This document shows, one piece after another, positions 1 through 7,828 of a stretch of DNA of 64,000 nucleotides. How positions within the stretch are numbered: the first letter of the stretch is position 1; the number at the start of each line of letters is the position of its first letter. The translations under genes and the position numbers were made by a program. This DNA comes from Streptomyces sp. SID14436 (GTDB taxonomy: Bacteria; Actinomycetota; Actinomycetes; Streptomycetales; Streptomycetaceae). The notes below the pieces were generated by a model that was given only the letters and a program-made list of their open reading frames with translations, had not been told where the DNA came from and ran no database searches. The stretch covers positions 1-64,000 of the forward strand of contig NZ_JAAGMD010000725.1 in the NCBI RefSeq assembly GCF_010548465.1. The letters are read 5' to 3'.

Positions 1-3
1 AGG

Positions 4-297
4 AGCGGGGCCTGGCGGCCCCGCTGTCGCATGCTCAGGTGTCATGCCTGGCGGCATGACGGTGGGGTGTCGGGTGGGTTCGGGTTCCCTGCCCTGCCGG
101 GCAGGTTCGGGGGCAGTGCGTCTCGGCGCCTACGGCGCCGTGATGTCGTAAGGGTTTTTTAGACAGTTATCCGGTTCCTCTCCCCCACTGTCGTACCTGG
201 GTAGATGCACTTTGGCCCTGACAGGCCAACAGAACGGGGCCGCGAGGCATGCCTGCCGGCATGTGCGGTTTCTTGCAGCCCCCGCTGCCGCGGGGGC
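4..297. repeat. cluster of short perfect hairpins with TGGC/TGCC loops
   Basis: Six perfect inverted repeats lie in about 300 bases: 4-25 (9-bp stem, loop TGGC), 41-60 (8 bp, TGGC), 88-105 (7 bp, TGCC), 124-140 (7 bp, TAC), 248-263 (6 bp, TGCC) and 278-297 (8 bp, TGCC). Five of the six share a TGSC tetraloop. I see no convincing gene here. The cluster could be part of a transposon end, a terminator array or a small palindromic repeat family. What it does is not evident from the sequence. Confidence 0.6.
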
Positions 298-414
298 ACG
301 TCTTCATCGGTTTTGGAGTGCGTTGTCAGACCCGGCCTGTATGTTCCGGAAGTTGTTGGCCCGTCTGGAATGAGCCCCGAATACCACTGGTGGGGCGTGG
401 AGGGGTAATGAGCT

Positions 415-816
415 GTGCCTGTCAGCCAACATGTTGCCGCTCGGAGGATCATTACCGCTGCTCTGCGGGCTGGTGCGGCGTGGATCAACCGGGTTTTCGG
501 CGAGCTGGCCTGGGACCACGAGGCCCGCAAGCTGCCCGGAGCCACCGAGGCCGAGATCGCCGACGCCGACGCCGCCCTGCTGACCCGGGCCCACGCCGGC
601 CCCGACCGGCCAAGGACGGGCAAGGCAGCGAAGGACCGCCGGGTAGCGGCCCGCACCAAGGCCGCCCGCCCGTCCACGCCTCTGCCCCCAGCGGCTCCTA
701 AGCCGAAGCCTGCGGACAAGGCCGCTCCCGAGGGGCCAGCCGAGTCGGAGGAGCTGGCCGAGGTGATCCCGCTCAGCCTGTTCGACCCGCTGGAGAACCC
801 CTGGAGGCGTTCATGA
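415..816 (+). CDS. small charged protein upstream of tniB; possible remnant of a TniA-type transposase C terminus
   Basis: This 133-residue ORF starts at GTG 415 with AGGGG 8-9 bases upstream; an in-frame stop at 409-411 prevents a longer reading in this frame. The protein is rich in Ala, Lys and Pro after residue 60 and ends in a short hydrophobic PLxxFDPLxNPW segment. Its TGA overlaps the ATG of the TniB gene (ATGA at 813-816), so the two are translationally coupled. In Tni-type elements the DDE transposase TniA precedes tniB, so this may be the surviving 3' end of such a gene or a small accessory protein. No catalytic residues are visible and I do not recognise the family. Confidence 0.45.
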   Translation: MPVSQHVAARRIITAALRAGAAWINRVFGELAWDHEARKLPGATEAEIADADAALLTRAHAGPDRPRTGKAAKDRRVAARTKAARPSTPLPPAAPKPKPADKAAPEGPAESEELAEVIPLSLFDPLENPWRRS

Positions 817-1781
817 CGATGCCGGACACCGTGGACGCGGACGCCGCCCGGCATCTGACCACCAGGGAGGGCTGGCGCGCGTTCGCCTCGCAGCGGCCGT
901 CGGTGCCCGCGCTGCTGAGCGAGGACGAGTACGCGGCCCTGTCCGGCCTGGATCATCACGCCCGTCTACTGGTGGTGGCGACCTCGACGGTCCGGCGCAC
1001 GGTGACCAGCGGCCGTCGGCTCATTCTGCTGAACCGGCACGCGGTCAGCGCCCGCCGCGGCCTGATCGTCTCCGGTCCGGCCGGGACCGGGAAGACCATC
1101 GCGATCACCCAGCTCGGCCTCGCCTACGAACTCCAGGACCGGGCAAGGCACCCAGGCGTCGACGACCGCATCCCCGTCGTCTATGTCACCGTCCCGCCGG
1201 CTGCGACTCCTCGCATGATCGCGGCGGAGTTCGCCCGTTTCCTGGGCCTGCCCACGACCCGCCGGTTCAACATCACCAACATCATCGACTCGGTCGTCGG
1301 AGTCTGCACCAAGGCCCGCACCGGGCTCGTCTTGGTCGACGAGCTGCACAACATCTCGCTGACCACCCGCCACGGCGCCGAAGTCGCCGACACCCTAAAG
1401 TACTTCTCCGAAGGCATCGCCGCCACGTTCATCTACGTCGGCATCGGCATCGAGCACAGCAGCCTGCTCTCCGGCACCCGCGGTGCCCAGATCGCCGGAC
1501 GCTTCACCCTGATCCCGACCCACCCCTTCCCCTACGGCCAGGAGTGGAAAGGGCTGGTCAGCACTATGGAAAGGACGCTGCTGCTGCACCGCTACGCTCC
1601 CGGCACACTGGTCAAGCTCGATCGCCTCCTGCACAAACGGACCGACGGCATGATCGGCGCACTCTCCCACCAGATCCGCGGAGCCGCGATCGACGCGGTC
1701 CTCACCGGCACCGAGCAGATCACCCAGGACAGTCTGGAGGCCGTTCCGCTCGACGTCGCCGCAGAGTCCCCCGGCTGCTGA
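813..1781 (+). CDS. tniB: TniB-like transposition AAA+ ATPase
   Basis: A 322-residue AAA+ protein. Walker A is GPAGTGKT at residues 88-95 and Walker B is LVLVDELH at about 172-179. The length and layout fit the TniB/TnsC family of ATPases that choose target DNA and activate the DDE transposase. The start overlaps the upstream gene by ATGA, and the next gene begins 16 bases after its stop, so the three form one operon. The following gene is TniQ-like, which supports the assignment, because tniB and tniQ travel together in Tn5053/Tn7-like elements. The reading frame is intact, although neighbouring transposition genes are broken or missing. A general phage-type AAA ATPase is the alternative. 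Confidence 0.75.
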   Translation: MTMPDTVDADAARHLTTREGWRAFASQRPSVPALLSEDEYAALSGLDHHARLLVVATSTVRRTVTSGRRLILLNRHAVSARRGLIVSGPAGTGKTIAITQLGLAYELQDRARHPGVDDRIPVVYVTVPPAATPRMIAAEFARFLGLPTTRRFNITNIIDSVVGVCTKARTGLVLVDELHNISLTTRHGAEVADTLKYFSEGIAATFIYVGIGIEHSSLLSGTRGAQIAGRFTLIPTHPFPYGQEWKGLVSTMERTLLLHRYAPGTLVKLDRLLHKRTDGMIGALSHQIRGAAIDAVLTGTEQITQDSLEAVPLDVAAESPGC

Positions 1782-1797
1782 CCGACGCGAGGGACAA

Positions 1798-2688
1798 GTG
1801 GTGACCAGGACGCCCCACGGCACCACCCCGATCAGGCAACTTCCCTTCCAACCCCGACCTCGAACAGGCGAGGGACGCACCGCGTTCATCGAGCGTCTGG
1901 CCCCCGCGAACATCCTGAAGCCCAGCTACCTGCGCGCCTACCTGCGAGACCCCAACTCCCCGAAGACGGTCCCGTCCTGGGAGCGCCTGGCCGCAGTCAC
2001 TGGCCGCGACGCAGTCCTCCTGCAAGAAGTCCTCGAACGGAAGCAGTGCGTCGAGTGCGGCAGACCCCTACCGATCGGGGACTACCTCACTGCACGTCGG
2101 CGATGCTCACAAGCCTGCCGCCAGAAGAGCTACCGCAAGCGCCATCCCAAGCCGCTGAAGTCCATACGGATCACCAACTGTCAGGAGTGCGGCAAGGGGC
2201 TCTCCTACCATCGGCAACCGCGTCAGTACTGTTCACCGGCATGCCGGCAAGCCGCCTACCGCAGGCGGATGAACACAGCGTTCCCGCCGCAGATCCGGGC
2301 CAAGAACTGCCGAGCCTGCGAGGCCCCCTCATCTCCGGCCCCACCACCAAGATCTACTGCTCGAAGCACTGCGCCCGCTGGGCCTACATGACGCGACGCA
2401 TCGATCGCGGACTCCCACCCCTGCCCCAGCCCGGCCGCCGACATTCCTCGGGGCATCCAACCGGACTGCTGCGTCGTCTGCGGAACGCCACTCACTTTGG
2501 GCGCCACCGGACAGGTCCGGCTGACCTGCTCAGGCTCCTGTCGAGCAAAGCGCTCCTACTGGCGCAAGAAAGAGAAGCTCGCTACTACCAAGGGACGCCC
2601 GGGCGGCGAAGCCATCGCCGAGGTGCCCTACAACATGAGCAGTGCCATGGCCTCGATGTACTTGCCGAGGCAGCCTCGGGCCATCTGA
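1798..2688 (+). pseudogene. tniQ: TniQ-like protein with four CxxC zinc fingers, two compensating frameshifts
   Basis: The N terminus (FIERLAPANILKPSYLRAYL) resembles TniQ, the transposition protein that works with TniB. Four tandem zinc-binding units follow, each a CxxC, about 15 residues, CxxxC and a basic tail. Fingers 1 and 2 are in the starting frame. The first half of finger 3 (CRACEAP) is in that frame, but its second half (IYCSKHC) is one frame back, consistent with loss of a base in the C run at 2324-2328. Finger 4 (CVVCGTP...CSGSC) is in the original frame again, so a second shift lies near 2415-2450. As read, translation stops at 2389-2391 after 197 residues. GTG 1798 is the annotated start; GTG 1801 is also possible. 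Sequencing error cannot be excluded. Confidence 0.6.
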
Positions 2689-2705
2689 CTAGCGCACCTG
2701 AGTGA

Positions 2706-3087
2706 GCGCCTGGGTGATCGAGGCGCCAGAGCTGACAGCGGGCTGCCGAGCTGGAGTACGTCAATGCTGGAAGGCGTCCACCATCACGGCCGTAATGCGC
2801 AAGATCTGAGTCCCGACGTGAGCTCGTGAGCACAGAGCGAGCTCCGGCATGGCTCTGGGAGACCCGCGCCGCGGTCGAGCGAGCCAGTAGCGCACCTGCT
2901 CGGCACGCGTGACATCCGGCCACGAACGAGCAGTCCTCAGCCTCGCCGCCGCCCGCATCGACGGAGCCACCACCTGGCGCACCTTCCGCTCGGTGGTCCT
3001 CGCGATGAGCCACAACGCCCTGGTCACCGTCTCGCTTCTCAGCTTCGGCTTCACGACTGCGGGCGCAGGGCTTCTTGTCATGGCTCC
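2706..3087. other. no gene seen
   Basis: About 380 bases between the tniQ-like remnant and the membrane-protein gene. Open frames on both strands here have no family features. The stretch presumably contains the promoter of the downstream gene, but I see no clear -10/-35 pair. Confidence 0.4.
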
Positions 3088-3870
3088 GTGCCGTGGTGGA
3101 GGATCAGCGTGGTCGGTCGGGCCCCCAGAGGGGGAGGACAAGAGGGGGCGGCTATCTACGCGCTGGTCGTCAATGTGCTCGTCGGGCTGGTGACCAGCCT
3201 TATCGGCGGTGCGCTCGTGTGGCTGTGGGAACGGGGCAAGCGCAGGCGCACGCTGTGGCGCACTGCACGGTTCTTTGGCATGGTGCCGGGCGAGAGCTGT
3301 CTGATCATCATCGGCAACAAGCACCATGTGCCAGGGGTCGCGACGCACAAGGAGATCCGTGCCCTGATCGAGGTGGCGACCTTGGCGAGCCATGTCGGCT
3401 GCGATGTCGTTACCGAGTCCAGCGACAACTTCCGCGGAAGCAACGACACCAAGACCGAGTTCTGCATCGGCGGCCCCATGGGCGATGCCAATGTGCGCAC
3501 CGGCGGGCATCTGAGGGCCCACGTGCCGGGTGTCACCATTCTCCCGTACGGCACCGGCCCGGATTCCGTGGCGTTCGTCGTCGGCGGCCAGCGTTACGGT
3601 TTCGACCGCGGCAACGTGGAGTACGCCGTGGTGGCCAAGTTCAGGCCGCCGGAATCCACGCGGCCCGTCTTTCTGGTGTGCGGCCACACGTCCTTGACGA
3701 ATCAGGCGGCGATCCACTTCCTCAAACGCAACCATCGTGAGGTCGCCGCATCGCTCGGCACGGTCGATCGCTTCTGCGTCGTGATCAAGGTTTCCGACAT
3801 CGCGACGTACGGATTTCAGCGAGCGTCGTTTGAGCGGGACGTGACCGCGGAGGCTTTCGCGGCGCACTGA
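3088..3870 (+). CDS. membrane-anchored protein of unknown function, convergent with the caspase gene
   Basis: A protein of up to 260 residues. One hydrophobic segment at about residues 22-46 (AIYALVVNVLVGLVTSLIGG onward, then WERGKRRR) suggests a single N-terminal membrane anchor with a cytoplasmic C-terminal domain of about 200 residues. That domain alternates beta-like and helical stretches and carries several Gly/His-rich turns (IIIGNKHH, GGPMGDAN, VCGHTS). I do not recognise the family. The start is uncertain: GTG 3088 is used, but an in-frame GTG near 3174 would give a shorter protein. The gene ends 30 bases from the 3' end of the caspase-STAND-GT4 gene. Convergent rather than operonic placement argues for separate regulation, but a functional link is plausible. 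Confidence 0.6.
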   Translation: MPWWRISVVGRAPRGGGQEGAAIYALVVNVLVGLVTSLIGGALVWLWERGKRRRTLWRTARFFGMVPGESCLIIIGNKHHVPGVATHKEIRALIEVATLASHVGCDVVTESSDNFRGSNDTKTEFCIGGPMGDANVRTGGHLRAHVPGVTILPYGTGPDSVAFVVGGQRYGFDRGNVEYAVVAKFRPPESTRPVFLVCGHTSLTNQAAIHFLKRNHREVAASLGTVDRFCVVIKVSDIATYGFQRASFERDVTAEAFAAH

Positions 3871-3900
3871 TCGCCGGGGCGGGCCGGCCGGCGAGGGGCG

Positions 3901-6900
3901 TTACCGCACTTCCCCGAGCACGATCTTCGCCGCCGCGTCCCAGGTGACGCGCGCGGCGAGGTGGCTGCGGACGGCCGCCATACGAGCGAAAGTCGACTCT
4001 CTGTAGTTCAGGCACTTCTCGATCCGCGCGGCCCACTCCGCGGCGTCGTCGGCGTCCTGTTTGGTGACTGGGACGATCAATTCTTCGGCCAGTTCCGAGA
4101 GTTCGCCGTTCAATGTGTCGCGCAGCAGGTTCGCCAATCCGCTGTTCGCACTCACGAGGAGCGGCACGCCCCGGATGATGGCCTCCACCCCGGTCAGCCC
4201 GAACCCCTCCGAACGCGACGGCATGATGACGAGGCTGGCCCGGGTCAGGTCCGCCTCCAGTAGGCGCCGCTCCCTGGCGTACGCACGCACGACCACCTCG
4301 AGACCTGGTGTCTGTGACCATCTGAGGATCTCTTCGCGCTGGCTGTCGGCCGTCTCCGGCGGAGCCCCGCGGACGACCAACTCGATCGGTTCGGTCGACG
4401 CCTTGGCGTGGACCAGCCCACAGGCGCGTGCCGCCAGGTCGACTCCCTTGAGACGGGCGTCCTCCGTGCGGCCGACCAACAGCACCTTGAGCGGACTGCC
4501 GCGAGGGGGCGTGCGCGCCGCGGAAGCCCCGTGAGGCACGTCGAAGCCGGGGTCGATCTGCAAGGGTTCAAGCCCGCAGCTGTCGCCCACTTCCGTGAGG
4601 AAGCGGTTCCACAGACGGGGGCCCACCGCCAGAAGCCGGTGGGCCGTGGCCCCCAACTCTCTTTCGATCTCTGTACGTTCTTCCGCCCGGGCCGCACGGT
4701 CGGTCGTATCGTCGAGCTTGTGCCATTCGATCTCGTCCGGCGCCATGTGGACGATGTGCAGCCGACGCGCCCCCGGGAAGAAGTCCTCCTGCAGGTGCAT
4801 CGCGGCCGGACCGGTGATGCGTGCGTGACCGATGATGAGGTCCGGGACCACTCCCGGCGGCAGGCTCGGACGGCGGGTGAGCCTGCCGTACTCGGGTGCT
4901 CCCGGGGCGCCCGTGTGACAGAGCAGTGTCACGTCCTTCGCCGCCGCGTCGGCGATCTCGGACTCGTCCGCCTCGACGACGATGCAGAAGACTCTCGCGC
5001 CTGCCGCGGCGAGCGCCACACACAGATGGCGATTGAAGGTGCTCAGCCCTCCGTGGGCCGACGACCACTCGGTCGCGACAACCAGAACGGTGTCGTGGTC
5101 GGACAGGATCCGGGAGACGATCTGCTCCGCCGACCGTGTCCCTTCGGAGTGCTCGGGGGCAGGCCCTGGCCTCGTGTCAGGTGCTCGCCCGGGGCCGATG
5201 GCGCCGGTCTGCGCCAGAGCCCGCAGCAGGGGGCCAGGCGTGGCGTGCCCGAGGAATCCTTCATCCCGCAGCAGTTCGTCGAGTATGTGACCCGCCGCCG
5301 CATGGGTGGCGACGTGGGCACGGATGTAGGGGTCCGCCGCGGCCCAGTCCCGGTCACCGGAGGCGGCGACGGGCACGAGTTGCGCCAGGCACCGTGCCAT
5401 GGCGCGGTGCCTGCCGGTGCCGTCGTGGTCGTCGTGGAGCAGGTATTCCACCAGGGTCTGGTGGTAGAGGCGGTACACCGTGCCCTCGGGCCCCTGAGCC
5501 TGGCTGATGAGGACTTTGCCCTGTTCGAGGATCCACCGGACGTCGTCGTCCCCGAACGGCTCCTGCGCCAGCGCCTTGGCGAGCGGGGCCCACAGCCAGC
5601 GTGGGAGTCCGGGTCCCTGCGCGTAGGCGAGCGGAAGCAGAAGGCGAAGCGCTCGGTCCTTGTTCGGGCCGAGCCGGTCCAGGTACATGGCGAACAGCTC
5701 GTACGCGGTGCGAGGCAGCGACTGAAGGCCGCCGGGCGGGAGAGGGGCCTGGAGCAAGGCGCGTACCGTCAACTGCGCGACGAGAAAGGAGTGCCCTGCT
5801 TGACGCGCCACATCTGCTGCAAAGGCCTCGGCCGGGACGAGGTCCGGTAGGGCGGCCAGCGTGTTCTCGTCGTCGGCCAGCAATCTCATGACGTAGAGTC
5901 GGAGGTCGTGTTCGTCCTGATACGGCGCTGCGTCCAGGTCGATGATCTGTACGTCTTCTCCGAGCGCCGCGAGCAGCATCCGCCGTGTCCCGACCAGGAG
6001 GCGGACCTTCGGCAGGGCGCCGAGCGGGAGGACGACGTCGGTGATGATGCCGCGGCTTTCGATCGCCTCGTCGAGCGCGTCGAGCACGACCACGAGCGGC
6101 TCGGTGCGATCGCGGAGCGCGCCGAACAGGATCTGAGGATCGGACCCGCGCAGGCCCAGGGCAGCGGACAGGTCCGCGACGACATCCGCGGCGGTGGCCC
6201 CTCGGCAGCTCATCGGAATCCCGACCAGGCCCGTCGGCGGCAGGACGTCGGGCGGGACGTTCAACCGGGCCGAGCTGTCCGGGTCTAGGAGAGCCAGGAC
6301 CCGGCCGAGGAGAGCGGATTTTCCGGAACCGGGGTCGCCGGTGACGACGAGTGGGGAAGGGGCACGGCTCTCGCCCCGCAACCAGGCGGCCACCGTGGTC
6401 AACGCCGCGGTACGGCCCACAAAGTGGTCGCCCTGGTCCGAGCCGTGGGGCACGCCCCGGCTGCGCGGCATGAAGTGGTCGTCCAGGTCCTGGCGGAGCC
6501 GAACGACGTTCCTGATGTCCACGTGCGTAGTCGGCGCGTCTCTGGGCGTGTAGAGGGGGTTGGGGAAGAACGGTCCGGCACCCTCACGTCCCACGCCCAC
6601 GGCACGCACCCGCTGGCCCGAACCGCGCATCTCGAAAGAGGCATTGACCTGCTCGGTCACCTCCCGCACTCCCAAGTACCGCTGGTGCGCGGGGGCGTAA
6701 GGGTGGGTCAGCACCTCTTCCAGGACATCCACGAAGGCTCCGGCCCGGTCATGAGAGCCGTCCTGAGCCGAGGTCAGCACCCAGCTGCCCGGTCTCCGCG
6801 TCACCGCGTGACGCGTCTGCGCAGCTTGTAGGGCCGTGTTCCGGCCGGCTGTCCCCGACCAACAGGCGTCGAGGACGACGAGCGTGTGACCAGCCAGACT

Positions 6901-7281
6901 GTCGGTCACCCCGGTGACCAAGTCCTCGCTCGGGATGGCCGTGTGCAGGAAGCCGGGCCTGCTGTCGGAGCAGAGAAGGTAGTGCTGGTCGTCGTCCACG
7001 AAGCCGTGGCCGACGAAGTAGGCGAGGGCCACGTCGTCCGGACCGAGCTGGGCGCGTTCGCTCCACTCCCCCATCTGGGCCCGCAACTGGGCAGACGTCG
7101 GGTCCGCGGACACCAGCACCTCGTACCCCATAGCGGTGAGCAGCTCGGCGAGCCGCCGTGCGCTGTGCGCCGCGTCCGGCAGGTCGGGAAGCTCTGCGTG
7201 GGCGTAGTGGGAAACACCCACGACGACCGCGTGACTGCGCACGGGAGTATTGCCGCTCCCCGACACGCCCGATGGGCTCAC
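3901..7281 (-). CDS. caspase-like protease / STAND ATPase / GT4 glycosyltransferase fusion
   Basis: A three-part protein of 1126 residues. Residues about 15-240 form a peptidase C14 (caspase-like) domain with the catalytic His in VGHG (about 92) and Cys in LDACWSG (about 140). Residues about 285-640 form a STAND/NACHT-type ATPase with Walker A GDPGSGKS (about 315-322) and Walker B LVVVLDALDEA (about 397-406). Residues about 732-1126 are a GT-B (GT4) glycosyltransferase domain, with GGLSTFNR near its start and EGFGLTGVEA near 1025-1034. The GTG at 7279-7281 is preferred because GGGAGGGG lies just upstream; a GTG at 7299 would add 6 residues. Caspase-STAND fusions are known conflict or cell-suicide proteins. 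Here STAND would be the ligand-triggered switch and caspase an effector. The role of the GT4 part is unknown. Confidence 0.85.
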   Translation of the reverse strand: MSPSGVSGSGNTPVRSHAVVVGVSHYAHAELPDLPDAAHSARRLAELLTAMGYEVLVSADPTSAQLRAQMGEWSERAQLGPDDVALAYFVGHGFVDDDQHYLLCSDSRPGFLHTAIPSEDLVTGVTDSLAGHTLVVLDACWSGTAGRNTALQAAQTRHAVTRRPGSWVLTSAQDGSHDRAGAFVDVLEEVLTHPYAPAHQRYLGVREVTEQVNASFEMRGSGQRVRAVGVGREGAGPFFPNPLYTPRDAPTTHVDIRNVVRLRQDLDDHFMPRSRGVPHGSDQGDHFVGRTAALTTVAAWLRGESRAPSPLVVTGDPGSGKSALLGRVLALLDPDSSARLNVPPDVLPPTGLVGIPMSCRGATAADVVADLSAALGLRGSDPQILFGALRDRTEPLVVVLDALDEAIESRGIITDVVLPLGALPKVRLLVGTRRMLLAALGEDVQIIDLDAAPYQDEHDLRLYVMRLLADDENTLAALPDLVPAEAFAADVARQAGHSFLVAQLTVRALLQAPLPPGGLQSLPRTAYELFAMYLDRLGPNKDRALRLLLPLAYAQGPGLPRWLWAPLAKALAQEPFGDDDVRWILEQGKVLISQAQGPEGTVYRLYHQTLVEYLLHDDHDGTGRHRAMARCLAQLVPVAASGDRDWAAADPYIRAHVATHAAAGHILDELLRDEGFLGHATPGPLLRALAQTGAIGPGRAPDTRPGPAPEHSEGTRSAEQIVSRILSDHDTVLVVATEWSSAHGGLSTFNRHLCVALAAAGARVFCIVVEADESEIADAAAKDVTLLCHTGAPGAPEYGRLTRRPSLPPGVVPDLIIGHARITGPAAMHLQEDFFPGARRLHIVHMAPDEIEWHKLDDTTDRAARAEERTEIERELGATAHRLLAVGPRLWNRFLTEVGDSCGLEPLQIDPGFDVPHGASAARTPPRGSPLKVLLVGRTEDARLKGVDLAARACGLVHAKASTEPIELVVRGAPPETADSQREEILRWSQTPGLEVVVRAYARERRLLEADLTRASLVIMPSRSEGFGLTGVEAIIRGVPLLVSANSGLANLLRDTLNGELSELAEELIVPVTKQDADDAAEWAARIEKCLNYRESTFARMAAVRSHLAARVTWDAAAKIVLGEVR

Positions 7282-7481
7282 GATGCCCCTCCCTCGCACA
7301 ACGCTGCATCCTGCGCAAACTTACTGGGTCTTGCGGGGGCTGTCGGAGTGGTTGTCCGGATCGAACTCGTGCGGATGGACGGGGGTGAGATGGGTGGGCG
7401 CCCTGGTCGGGCAGCCGCTCATCACGGTGCGGAAGTCGCACACGTCACCCTGCCGTAGAGGGCCTGCGCCTGCTCGCCTTG

Positions 7482-7585
7482 GAGCTTACGGACAGGTCCG
7501 GCTGACTTGCTCAGGCTCCTGCCGAGTAAAGCGCTCCTACTGGCGCAAGAGGGAGCGTCTCGCCGCATGCGACGAGACGCGGTAG
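7482..7585 (+). pseudogene. diverged copy of the tniQ-like 3' end (last zinc finger)
   Basis: The stretch encodes GQVRLTCSGSCRVKRSYWRK followed by a short tail and TAG at 7583-7585. It matches about 70 bases at 2511-2583 (the fourth zinc finger of the tniQ-like gene) with roughly eight substitutions. The first CxxC half of the finger and everything upstream are missing. It is a remnant of a related but not identical transposition gene. The membrane-protein and caspase genes lie exactly between the two copies. Confidence 0.65.
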
Positions 7586-7828
7586 TTGGAATCCGGACGG
7601 TTGGTGACCTGGCGATTCGAGCAATGACGGAGTTGCTGTGTCGCTATAAACACCACACCCCCGAGTCATGCTCTCGTCGAAGCAGGTTGGCAGAAGGTTC
7701 GCCCGGAACTGATCGCGAGCTCGTTGCCGACCGCGCGCATCCGCAGGCCCGCCCTGCGGCCGCCGATCCCGCCGGTGAGCGCGATGCCGATTAGGGAGGC
7801 GTCGTCGACCGGCGGTGAGCTCGCCTGC

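Noticed and set aside
124-140. Possible linear-replicon telomere from the hairpins at the left edge
   Set aside because: The palindromes do not resemble the tightly packed Streptomyces telomere pattern and the window edge is arbitrary.
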